6,164 bases of DNA from an uncultured Ruminococcus sp. (lineage in GTDB: Bacteria > Bacillota > Clostridia > Oscillospirales > CAG-272), in the NCBI GenBank assembly GCA_902783905.1, contig CACZSP010000339.1:1-6164 (forward strand), read 5' to 3'. The translations under genes were made by a program, and so were the position numbers. The number at the start of each line of letters is the position of its first letter. Positions within the stretch are counted from its first letter, which is position 1. Positions 1-6,115 of this stretch are shown here, piece after piece. Below the pieces are notes generated by a model. It ran no database searches. It was not told where the DNA came from and saw only the letters and a list, made by a program, of their open reading frames with translations.

Positions 1-1
1 C

Positions 2-61
2 GTCTTTATCCTGCCGACCGGATTTCAGAAGTTTGTTTACCGGAAAATACTGAGAAGGTGA
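2..61 (+). CDS. C-terminal end of an upstream gene (partial)
   Basis: The frame starting at base 2 is open from the window edge to a TGA at 59-61. It encodes 19 residues, VFILPTGFQKFVYRKILRR. A hydrophobic and aromatic stretch ending in a basic tail is common at the C-terminus of glycosyltransferases and other membrane-associated polysaccharide enzymes, and the three complete GT2 proteins downstream also end in short basic tails. That resemblance is the only functional hint. No motif is visible and the rest of the gene lies outside the window. Frame 1 is also open to 114, but its sequence is low-complexity (GFGSGSDAG) and runs into the repeat block, so frame 2 is preferred. Being real is more likely than not; function is unassigned. 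Confidence 0.4.
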   Translation, partial: VFILPTGFQKFVYRKILRR

Positions 62-115
62 TTTTTCGGGGTTTCGGAAGCGGCAGCGACGCCGGATTGA
101 AGGGTACGCAGTGAC

Positions 116-330
116 TTGCCTTTCCCAGCCGGAGAAGGCGGGAGAAACACCGATAGTTATTTCGTATTCGGATGACTGCATAAGTCCTGATTATGCGACC
201 CTCATCCGTCTTCGCGACGAAACGCCGCGAATCCACCTTCTCGCTGCGGCTCGGTCACGGCGCGGCTCTGACAGCCCCCCGTTTTGTCTTCACTACCGCG
301 CCGCCGCTTCGCTACCCCGGGAGAAGGCAA
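116..330. repeat. Intergenic palindromic repeat block with GCCTTCTCC-type ends
   Basis: The outer ends form an imperfect inverted repeat: TTGCCTTTCCC at 116-126 against GGGAGAAGGCAA at 319-330, with one base missing on the left. The same core recurs inside as GGAGAAGGC at 131-139 and CCTTCTC at 236-242, so four copies alternate in orientation. Nested palindromes include TTCGCG (211-216) with CGCGAA (226-231), GGCGCGG (259-265) with CCGCGCC (296-302), and GCGGC (246-250) with GCCGC (303-307). It encodes nothing recognisable. From memory, the CCCTCATCCG...CCTTCTC...GAGAAGG arrangement resembles dispersed intergenic repeats in gut Clostridia, which I could not check. It may be a degenerate non-autonomous element or a structured RNA or DNA spacer. 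Confidence 0.55.
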
Positions 331-362
331 AGGGTATCGATCACTTTGTATTAATATCTCCT

Positions 363-387
363 GCCGGCGGTATTGACAATCGCCGGC
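363..387. promoter_or_regulatory. Palindrome enclosing the -35 box, candidate operator
   Basis: GCCGGCG at 363-369 and CGCCGGC at 381-387 are a perfect 7-bp inverted repeat with an 11-bp spacer centred on position 375. The -35 hexamer (373-378) lies entirely inside the spacer, so a protein bound to both arms would block RNA polymerase. This placement is typical of repressor operators. An alternative is that the palindrome folds in RNA read through from upstream: a GC-rich stem followed by the AT-rich 388-403 could be a weak terminator. The sequence alone does not separate the two. Confidence 0.45.
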
Positions 388-401
388 TGTTATTATATAA
401 T
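373..401 (+). promoter_or_regulatory. Consensus housekeeping-sigma promoter for the glycan operon
   Basis: TTGACA at 373-378 and TATAAT at 396-401 both match the consensus perfectly and are separated by the optimal 17 bp. Transcription should start near 407-409, giving a leader of about 73 nt before the first start codon. An AT-rich stretch upstream (341-358) could contact the RNA polymerase alpha subunit. All four downstream genes follow without a gap large enough for another obvious promoter, so this is the likely driver of the whole unit. Consensus boxes predict strong basal transcription unless it is repressed. Confidence 0.85.
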
Positions 402-407
402 AAATAC

Positions 408-481
408 ATACGTTTTTTAAGTGTATCGCGGCGGATCGCGCGTTATTGCCTTAAATCAAAATTCCCGGGAGGTGGACGGAT
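408..481 (+). other. 5' leader of the operon mRNA with strong ribosome binding site
   Basis: This is the predicted untranslated leader from the promoter at 373-401 to the first ATG. It contains a T6 tract (412-417), a GC-rich patch with ATCGCG written twice (425-430 and 435-440), and the Shine-Dalgarno sequence GGGAGGTGG at 467-475, whose GGAGG core sits 9 bases before the ATG at 482. I see no known riboswitch or leader-peptide layout. A weak 6-bp stem (404-409 with 421-426, one G-U pair) is possible but unconvincing. Confidence 0.5.
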
Positions 482-1468
482 ATGCCGGTTCAGATATCGG
501 TCGTCGTGCCGGTATACAACGCCGAAAAGTATATCGACAGATGCGTCGGCTGCATAGAAGCGCAGGACTTCCGGGACTGGGAACTTCTGCTCGTCGACGA
601 CGGATCGACCGACGCAACTCCCGGGATCGTAGACGGATGGGCCAGGAAGGACACGCGGATAAGGGCGATCCATCAGGAAAACTCGGGGCCGGGAGCCGCG
701 CGGAACCGCGGTATCCGGGAGGCTGCCGGGGATTTTATCGTTTTTATCGATTCGGACGACCTTGTCGATCCGGGCTATTTTTCACTGCTTGCCGAAAAAA
801 CGCCGGGTGCCGATCTGGTTTTCATTGACACGGTGCAGGTCGATCCGGACGGCGTTTTTTTACGCGCACAGAAAATATCCTATTTCCGAAACGACGGAAA
901 AGACAGGATAACTCGCGCCCAGATGACGGGAATGATCCCCTGGGGCGGCGTGAGAAAGGCCGTGCGCAGGTCGCTCCTCGTCGAAAACGAAATCGGTTTT
1001 TCGGGGCACGCCGTAGGCGAGGAGGCGCTGTACAGTCTGCGCCTGATGCTTTGCGCCCGGAATATCGCTTTTATCGACGAGCGACCGGTATACAGTTACG
1101 TGGTCCGGCGGGGAAGTCAGTCGGAATCGCCGGGAGACGATCCCTGGGGCGGAGCCGCAAAGGAAATAAAGAAGTTCCTTGAAACCGGGGGTCTGATCGG
1201 CTCTCTCGGCAACACGTGGAACTCGTTTTCAGCCGCCGCGACGCTGGTTTCGGTCGACCGCATAAGCGGAAGCGGCCGCAGGCGAAGGGATATCCGCGCA
1301 GCTGCAAAAGAACGCATCGGGCGCTTTCGCAGTGAACTGATACCCGGCGCCGGCTTCGACAAAAAAAACACCGACCGCCGGGTACGTCTGCTTCTCCCGT
1401 TTTTGCGGACCGGGCTGTACCTTCCGGTTATTTGGGTCTGCCGGTTCAGGAGGGCTTTGCACGGATGA
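482..1468 (+). CDS. Family 2 glycosyltransferase (GT-A fold), operon gene 1
   Basis: This 328-residue protein should transfer one sugar from a nucleotide-sugar donor to a lipid-linked glycan intermediate at the inner face of the membrane. The N-terminal GT-A domain (about 4-200) begins ISVVVPVYNAEKYID, then shows DDGSTD (39-44), the donor-binding NSGPGAARNRGI segment (67-78) and the metal-binding DSDD (90-93). GEE at 179-181 sits where related enzymes carry the GED catalytic motif, so one acidic residue is swapped for another. PVYSYVVRRGSQS (202-214) is the usual GT2 tail motif. The basic, hydrophobic C-terminus (about 299-324) may attach to the membrane. The start is set by GGAGG 9 bases upstream. 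It ends in an ATGA overlap with the polymerase fusion. Its first 280 bases align without gaps to the third gene, so the two are paralogs. Donor and acceptor sugars cannot be read from sequence. Confidence 0.93.
   Translation: MPVQISVVVPVYNAEKYIDRCVGCIEAQDFRDWELLLVDDGSTDATPGIVDGWARKDTRIRAIHQENSGPGAARNRGIREAAGDFIVFIDSDDLVDPGYFSLLAEKTPGADLVFIDTVQVDPDGVFLRAQKISYFRNDGKDRITRAQMTGMIPWGGVRKAVRRSLLVENEIGFSGHAVGEEALYSLRLMLCARNIAFIDERPVYSYVVRRGSQSESPGDDPWGGAAKEIKKFLETGGLIGSLGNTWNSFSAAATLVSVDRISGSGRRRRDIRAAAKERIGRFRSELIPGAGFDKKNTDRRVRLLLPFLRTGLYLPVIWVCRFRRALHG
593..614 (+). repeat. Direct repeat, copy 1, in GT2 gene 1
   Basis: This 22-bp stretch encodes the donor-site VDDGSTD and is identical, codon for codon, to 4204-4225 in the third gene. 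It lies in a wider gapless alignment at a constant offset of 3611 bp. That alignment includes a 24-bp match with one mismatch (509-532 with 4120-4143), a 12-bp match (704-715 with 4315-4326) and a 13-bp match (749-761 with 4360-4372). Confidence 0.85.
1448..1454 (+). promoter_or_regulatory. Ribosome binding site fixing the start of the polymerase fusion
   Basis: AGGAGGG lies 10 bases before the ATG at 1465. The same frame extends upstream to a TTG at 1432, but this Shine-Dalgarno sequence sits downstream of that codon and the ATG overlaps the previous stop as ATGA. The ATG is therefore the true start and the 11 extra residues are not translated as part of this protein. Confidence 0.85.
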
Positions 1469-4092
1469 ACGTTTTGCGGAATAAATTCAACCCGTTCAAC
1501 GCGCTGCTTTTTGCCGGCGCGGCGGCGACAGCCGTTCTGCACACCTACCTTTACGCCGGAAGCTGGGGATTTCTTTCGATTGCTCTCTCGGTAGCTACCG
1601 AGCTTATCATCTTTCTGTTTTTCATGAGGAGAAGCGGAGCGAAGACGGTCAGCTTCGCGGTGATTTTCGCGGCGCTGCTCGCTCTTTTCCATTTCGGGCA
1701 GGTGTTTCTCTGCGCCCTCGGCGACAAGACGGTAGCGGCGCTCGAGTTGCGGATAGTTCTCAAATATTTCGAAGACGCCGAATGCCTTTCGGCCATGCGG
1801 CTGATCAATATCTCCTTCGTCTGTATATGCGCCGGGATCATTTTTGTCACCCGCCCGCCGGAGACTCTGTCAGCCGAAAAGGCGTCCGAAACAAAGTCGT
1901 ATTCCGGCCTCTGCACGAAGGGAGCGCTCGCGATTATACTGCTGACCTTCCCCGCAAAGGTCTTTCTCGATCTGAATTTCTTCCGCATATCTTTTTCCGC
2001 CGGTTTTTCCGAAGCGGTCGTCTGGTACAGCGGTATTACCGATACGATTCGGACGCTTGCGAATCTGTCGGTCCTCGGCTTCGGCATTCTGATCGTTTCG
2101 CTTGCCGGAAATAAAAGAAAGCAGACGTTTGCGTTTCTGTTCATAGTCCTGTATCTTGCCTTTCAGATCATAAGCGGCCGCCGAAGCGAGACGGTGTCGT
2201 ATATCGTCATTCTCGGCCTTATATTCTTCAGGACCAGATTCCGCAAAAAAATAAAGCCGGTCACGGTCGTTGTTCTTTTTATTCTCGCCTATCTGTTCCT
2301 GACCCTGATGTATACGACGGTCCGCCTCCGGGATCTGGACGAGCGGAGCATCGGCACGTTTTTCGGACTGTTCTTTACGCTGCTGACGAGGAAAAACGTC
2401 CTGTTCGAGGCGTTCCGGGAGTACGGAAACACGGGATACACTCCGGTGTGCGTGCTGGAAAACTGGCTTGATAATTATCTTCCTTCCTTCGGGAAATCCT
2501 ATATCTACGGGATCACCGCCGTTCTCCCGAATATCGGGGGACTGTTCGGAAAACTCGTCGATTCGTCGACCTACGGACTTCTGCTGCAGCAGTACGAAAT
2601 GGTGCAGAGCGGTTATCCGAATATCGGCGGATCGGTAATCGGAGAGCTGTTCTTCAATTTCGGGAAGCTCGGCGGGATACTCGCGTCGCCTCTTCTCGGA
2701 ATGCTGATCGGAAAGATCGGCCGGGAGGCGGAGGATTCTCTTGAAAACGGAAACGCCCTGAAGATCGGCTTCTGGATCACTCCGATGTTTGCCGCACTTT
2801 ACTGGATCCGCGATTACTTCGGCAGCGGGATCAGGGAAGCCGTTTGGGGAATGATCCTCTGGTTTTTCATTTCGCGCCTGATCGTCATAAGAGGGAAAAG
2901 CTCGCGTGAAAGCAAAAGCAGGATCCTCGTGGTCCTCGATTCGGTCGGGACGGGAGGAATCAGCACGGCGTTTTTGAATTTCGTTTCCGAGCTGTCGCGG
3001 CGGACTTCCTGCGATATACTCGTTTTCAACGAGGAAAGCGTTCCGAAGGAGCGCATCCCGGAAAACGTGAACGTTTTAAGCGTCGGAAATTTCCTTTCGA
3101 TACTCGGAAAGACCCAGCGAAGCGTGACACGGCAGTCTCCGTTTCTCGGAGCCGTGCGGCTGTTTTTCGTGGCGACGGCAAAGGTATTCGGCGGAAGAGC
3201 CGCCCGGCGTCTGCTTTTCCTTCCATTCGGGGAGCTAAAGGGATACGCCGCGGCGATAAGCTACACACAGGACGTCGGACGGCGCACCCTCACTCGCGGA
3301 TGCAACGACTACGTGCTGCAAAAGGTTGAAGCGGGGATCAAGTGCGCATATATCCACTGCGATTACCGACTGTTCGGAGGTTATCATCCCGGGCAGGAAA
3401 AGACCTATTCGAAATTCGATTACGTGCTCTGTCCGTCCGAGGGCTGCCGGCGCGGATTCGCCGAATGCTTCCCGGCGCTTGAAGGGAAAACGCTCGTACT
3501 CGGCAACTTTACCGACGTACCTCTGGTGCGGCGTCTGGCGGACGAAGAGACCCCGCCGGAAAACGGCTGTACGACCGTCGTGACCGTCGCGAGGATCGCA
3601 AAAGAGAAGGGGATACCGAGAGCCCTCGGGGCGGCGGAAAGACTCGCGCGGGAAGGATACCGCTTCCGCTGGGTCATAGTCGGAGACGGCGAGGAGTACG
3701 GCGAAGTCGAAAGACTCACGGCAGAAAAAGGCCTCGGCGGGTTCGTCGGGCTTGTCGGCGAGAAAAAGAATCCGTACCCGTACATGAAAAACGCCGACGT
3801 TTTCCTGCTGCCGTCCTATCACGAGGCGGCCCCTATGGTGTTAGGTGAATGCCGTGCTCTGGGGATCCCGGTCATCTCAACCGAGACGAGCTCTGCCCGT
3901 GAAATGCTGGAAAAAACGCGTACCGGGATCGTATGCGAAAACTCGGAGGAAGGTATCTATCTGGCGCTTAAAGCTTTCCTTGACGGAGAATTCGGCGAAG
4001 AGCGCTTTTCCGGAAAGGGCGACGTAAACGAAGGCAGCGCGGCGCAGCTTGACGGCTTCCTTGATTTAATCCGCGCAACCGAAAGCGACTGA
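1465..4092 (+). CDS. Wzy-like polysaccharide polymerase fused to a family 4 glycosyltransferase
   Basis: This 875-residue protein has two modules. Residues 1-475 form a polytopic domain with about 12 helices, read by eye near 12-30, 34-54, 61-84, 112-129, 152-170, 196-214, 220-237, 243-256, 265-284, 396-416, 433-448 and 456-475. Basic clusters (RRSGAK 55-60, NKRKQ 216-220, RTRFRKK 256-262) fit an N-in/C-in topology. It places SGRRSE (237-242) and a loop of about 110 residues (285-395) outside. This layout is characteristic of O-antigen/capsule repeat-unit polymerases, which join flipped undecaprenyl-linked units. After a basic linker (476-485) comes a GT-B family 4 domain: ILVVLDSVGTGG (487-498), VARIAKEKG (708-716), VGDGEEYG (739-746), and E787 and E795 of the EX7E donor-site motif. 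The GT4 would add a sugar in the cytoplasm. No stop or usable internal start lies at the junction. Such polymerases are usually about 400-480 residues and stand alone. Domain assignments are firm; the exact polymerase family is less so. Confidence 0.88.
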   Translation: MNVLRNKFNPFNALLFAGAAATAVLHTYLYAGSWGFLSIALSVATELIIFLFFMRRSGAKTVSFAVIFAALLALFHFGQVFLCALGDKTVAALELRIVLKYFEDAECLSAMRLINISFVCICAGIIFVTRPPETLSAEKASETKSYSGLCTKGALAIILLTFPAKVFLDLNFFRISFSAGFSEAVVWYSGITDTIRTLANLSVLGFGILIVSLAGNKRKQTFAFLFIVLYLAFQIISGRRSETVSYIVILGLIFFRTRFRKKIKPVTVVVLFILAYLFLTLMYTTVRLRDLDERSIGTFFGLFFTLLTRKNVLFEAFREYGNTGYTPVCVLENWLDNYLPSFGKSYIYGITAVLPNIGGLFGKLVDSSTYGLLLQQYEMVQSGYPNIGGSVIGELFFNFGKLGGILASPLLGMLIGKIGREAEDSLENGNALKIGFWITPMFAALYWIRDYFGSGIREAVWGMILWFFISRLIVIRGKSSRESKSRILVVLDSVGTGGISTAFLNFVSELSRRTSCDILVFNEESVPKERIPENVNVLSVGNFLSILGKTQRSVTRQSPFLGAVRLFFVATAKVFGGRAARRLLFLPFGELKGYAAAISYTQDVGRRTLTRGCNDYVLQKVEAGIKCAYIHCDYRLFGGYHPGQEKTYSKFDYVLCPSEGCRRGFAECFPALEGKTLVLGNFTDVPLVRRLADEETPPENGCTTVVTVARIAKEKGIPRALGAAERLAREGYRFRWVIVGDGEEYGEVERLTAEKGLGGFVGLVGEKKNPYPYMKNADVFLLPSYHEAAPMVLGECRALGIPVISTETSSAREMLEKTRTGIVCENSEEGIYLALKAFLDGEFGEERFSGKGDVNEGSAAQLDGFLDLIRATESD

Positions 4093-4095
4093 GTT

Positions 4096-5094
4096 ATGGA
4101 AAAAATAAGCGTTATCGTTCCGGTATACAACGCGGAAAAGTATCTGGACGGATGCATAGATTCGATAGTTTCACAGGATTATCCGGAGCTTGAAATCCTT
4201 CTTGTCGACGACGGATCGACCGACGGTTCGGAAAGAATCTGCCTGGATCACGCCGCGCGTGACGGAAGAATAATATATATCCGGCAGGAGAACCGCGGCG
4301 TTTCGGCGGCGAGAAACCGCGGTATCGCGGCTTCGTCCGGGGAATGGATCTGCTTTGCCGATTCGGACGACCGGCTTGAAGAAAACGCGCTGTCACTGCT
4401 TGCGTCGCTTGCCGGCGAACCGGAAACCGACCTTGTTATCGGAGGGTTTGTCACGGTCGGTAAAACCGAAGAAAACGTTTCCCCTCCGAAGACGGAAAAG
4501 ATAACCGGAAAAGAGAATATCGCCCGTTTTGCCGAGGAGCATTTCAGGAAACCGTTCATCGGTGCGGTAATGGGAAAACTCTACCGCAGGGAGATCACGG
4601 GGCAAGGGTTCGACGTCGGGTCGTGCATGGGGGAGGACGTGATATTCAACGTCGGATGCTTCTCACGGGCACGCTCGGTAACCGTTTCCGACCGCGCGGT
4701 TTACAGATACAATACGCAGAACGAAGGGTCGCTCGTAAACACTATGACGGCCGAAAAATACCGCCAGTCGGTGGAATCGTCTCTCTGTTTTGAAAAGTGG
4801 GTCAAGAGCGAGCTCGGGGAGGATTATCCCTGCCGGAACGTCAGCGACAAGACGGCAAGCGGGCTGTACTGGACGGCGCGGTCGGCCGTAAAAGACCCGG
4901 CGCTCGGGGAGACTCCCGCCGACAGGGTAGCTGCCCTCGCCGCTCCGGACGTCAGGCGTGCCGCGGCTGTGTCCGCCGGCAGCTTCGGCCGGATCCACAG
5001 GGTATGGTTTCGGCTGTTCCTGTCGGAAAAATACCGCGCCTGCGCGTTTTTAACCGTTTTGCTGAACGGTATAAGAAAGGTTTTGAGAAAATGA
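4096..5094 (+). CDS. Family 2 glycosyltransferase, operon gene 3
   Basis: This 332-residue GT-A enzyme should add a sugar to the growing lipid-linked unit at the cytoplasmic membrane face. ISVIVPVYNAEKYLD opens the domain, followed by VDDGSTD (37-43), NRGVSAARNRGI (66-77), the metal-binding DSDD (89-92) and an intact catalytic GED (179-181). VYRYNTQNEGS (202-212) is the family's usual post-catalytic segment. The basic C-terminus (RIHRVWFRLFLSEKYR, then IRKVLRK) suits peripheral membrane contact. The ATG lies 3 bases after the fusion gene's TGA, and the frame is closed by that same stop, so no earlier start is possible. No clear Shine-Dalgarno precedes it (only GAAAG at 4081-4085), so translation probably depends on ribosomes finishing the fusion gene. 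Its N-terminal half is a close paralog of operon gene 1. The sugar specificity is unknown. Confidence 0.93.
   Translation: MEKISVIVPVYNAEKYLDGCIDSIVSQDYPELEILLVDDGSTDGSERICLDHAARDGRIIYIRQENRGVSAARNRGIAASSGEWICFADSDDRLEENALSLLASLAGEPETDLVIGGFVTVGKTEENVSPPKTEKITGKENIARFAEEHFRKPFIGAVMGKLYRREITGQGFDVGSCMGEDVIFNVGCFSRARSVTVSDRAVYRYNTQNEGSLVNTMTAEKYRQSVESSLCFEKWVKSELGEDYPCRNVSDKTASGLYWTARSAVKDPALGETPADRVAALAAPDVRRAAAVSAGSFGRIHRVWFRLFLSEKYRACAFLTVLLNGIRKVLRK
4204..4225 (+). repeat. Direct repeat, copy 2, in GT2 gene 3
   Basis: This is the partner of 593-614: 22 identical bases in the same reading frame, encoding the donor-site motif. Both copies sit at the same codon phase, so recombination between them would give an in-frame hybrid glycosyltransferase and remove the 3611 bp between, including the entire polymerase fusion. 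Confidence 0.85.
5073..5080 (+). promoter_or_regulatory. Ribosome binding site fixing the start of the fourth gene
   Basis: AAGAAAGG lies 10 bases before the ATG at 5091, a moderate Shine-Dalgarno match. The frame is open upstream to 4797, but that stretch translates to arginine-rich sequence inside the third gene and lacks glycosyltransferase motifs. The ATG at 5091 also overlaps the third gene's stop as ATGA, as at the gene 1/2 junction. Confidence 0.7.
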
Positions 5095-5993
5095 ACGGTT
5101 CCGAAGTCGGATCTCCTCTGATATCGGTAATAGTCCCGGTTTACAACGTCGCCCGGTATCTTGAAAGATGTATCGACAGTATTACCGGTCAGACTTACGG
5201 GAATATTGAAATTGTTCTCGTAGACGACGGCTCCCGTGACGATAGCGGCGAAATATGCGACCGGTACGCCGAAAAGGACGGAAGAATAACCGTCATTCAC
5301 AAGGAGAACAGCGGGGTCTCGGACGCGAGGAACGAGGGCATCGCCGTCGCGCACGGAGAATGGTGCGCCTTTATCGATTCCGACGACGCGATCGCCCCCG
5401 ATTATCTTGAGTATCTATACGGCCTTTGCGTAAAATACGGCGCCGACCTTTCCTGCTGCTCGTTTGTCCGCAGTTCGGACGACCTCCCGAGCTATCCCGG
5501 CCCGGAAAATCCTCCGGAAAAAGCGATTTCCGGGAAAGAGGCCTGCGCCTCCTATCTGACCGACCGGTATCTGTATTACATCACCGTTACGAGGAAGCTG
5601 ATAAGGATGCCGATCGTGCGGAGCTTTCCCTATCCCGGCGGGCGGAACCACGAGGACGACGCCGTGATCTACAGGTATCTTTACGCCGCGGAGAGGGTGG
5701 CGGTCAGCGATTCGGTAAAGTATTTTTATTACGTAAATCCCACGAGCATCACATCGCTGGCGGGCAACTGCTTCAGCGACGACGCCGCCTGGGCGTTCAG
5801 GACGATGTACGAGTATTTCGTCGGTCTGGGTGAAAAGGATCTTGCGCGCAAATCCGCGTACAAGTATATCGCCTATCTTTTCGACAACAGGTGCGACGAG
5901 GCGAAAAAGCAGCTTCTCGCTTTCAGAAAGGAAAATCTGTTCAGTCCGAACGTTTCCTTCAGACACAAAGTCAAGACCTTCCTTTACAGGTAA
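5091..5993 (+). CDS. Family 2 glycosyltransferase, operon gene 4
   Basis: This 300-residue GT-A enzyme is a third family 2 transferase, expected to act on the same lipid-linked glycan in the cytoplasm. After a nine-residue polar N-terminus, LISVIVPVYNVARYLERC starts the domain. DDGSRD (45-50), NSGVSDARNEGI (73-84) and the metal-binding DSDD (96-99) follow. HEDD (187-190) carries the catalytic acidic pair. YFYYVNPTSIT (211-221) is the usual tail motif, after which come an aromatic and charged helical stretch (about 230-275) and a basic C-terminus. It differs from the other two GT2 proteins in codon choice around the motifs and in its shorter C-terminal half, so it is not part of the recent gene 1/gene 3 duplication. 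It overlaps the third gene by ATGA and is the last gene visible in the unit. The donor sugar is unknown. Confidence 0.93.
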   Translation: MNGSEVGSPLISVIVPVYNVARYLERCIDSITGQTYGNIEIVLVDDGSRDDSGEICDRYAEKDGRITVIHKENSGVSDARNEGIAVAHGEWCAFIDSDDAIAPDYLEYLYGLCVKYGADLSCCSFVRSSDDLPSYPGPENPPEKAISGKEACASYLTDRYLYYITVTRKLIRMPIVRSFPYPGGRNHEDDAVIYRYLYAAERVAVSDSVKYFYYVNPTSITSLAGNCFSDDAAWAFRTMYEYFVGLGEKDLARKSAYKYIAYLFDNRCDEAKKQLLAFRKENLFSPNVSFRHKVKTFLYR

Positions 5994-6081
5994 CTGTTTT
6001 TTGCTTTAAGGACAGAGAAAGATCAGCCGAGCCGGCGTGCCGGGATCTGCCGACGCGATCCGCGCCGCTCCGGAGACTTAA

Positions 6082-6115
6082 GGCAATACCGCACAATTCG
6101 TGTGCGGAGATTGCC
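6082..6115. repeat. Strong stem-loop downstream of the operon
   Basis: GGCAAT (6082-6087) pairs with ATTGCC (6110-6115), and CCGCACA (6089-6095) with TGTGCGG (6101-6107), around an ATTCG loop. The result is a 13-bp stem interrupted only by an A/AG internal loop. The following bases (GAGTAATTTATG) are not a T-run and neither is the opposite strand, so a classical intrinsic terminator is doubtful. It may stabilise the mRNA 3' end or be the terminal hairpin of a dispersed or mobile element that continues past the window. A second small hairpin (CCGGC 6032-6036 with GCCGG 6039-6043) and a near-perfect repeat of GATCAGCCGA (6021-6030 and 6044-6053) lie upstream of it. I see no gene in 5994-6164. 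Confidence 0.6.

Larger units (their letters stand above)
62..481. other. Noncoding intergenic region with repeat block, promoter and leader
   Basis: No convincing gene is present in these 420 bases. Open frames here translate to arginine- and serine-rich, low-complexity sequence and run out of frame into the downstream glycosyltransferase. The region divides into a spacer (62-115), a palindromic repeat block (116-330), an AT-rich stretch around 341-358 that could act as an UP element, the promoter with its palindrome (363-401), and a leader (about 408-481). No T-run terminator is seen for the upstream gene. The GC-rich palindrome at 363-387, followed by an AT-rich tract, could partly serve that role. 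Confidence 0.7.

Noticed and set aside
111..557. A 148-codon + strand frame across the intergenic region
   Set aside because: It translates the palindromic repeat block and then runs out of frame into the first glycosyltransferase. It has no motif and no ribosome binding site.
1432..1464. An upstream TTG start for the polymerase fusion
   Set aside because: The AGGAGGG site at 1448-1454 lies downstream of this codon and correctly precedes the ATG at 1465, which also makes an ATGA overlap.
2890..2908. A separate start for the GT4 domain (AGAGGG followed by GTG at 2906)
   Set aside because: The GTG is out of frame with the GT4 coding sequence, and there is no stop between the two domains, so a single fused protein is the simplest reading.
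3235..3822. A 195-codon minus-strand frame opposite the GT4 domain, and similar long minus frames at 1117-1692, 1551-2144, 4824-5354 and 5415-5966
   Set aside because: They are mirror frames of well-supported + strand genes in GC-rich sequence, with no family motifs or plausible ribosome binding sites.
4797..5090. An N-terminal extension of the fourth gene
   Set aside because: The extension is arginine-rich out-of-frame reading of the third gene. GT2 motifs begin just after the ATG at 5091.
5986..6002. A possible terminator right at the last stop codon: ACAG-GTAA-CTGT followed by a T-run
   Set aside because: The stem is only 4 bp and includes the end of the coding sequence, so it is too weak to call a terminator.
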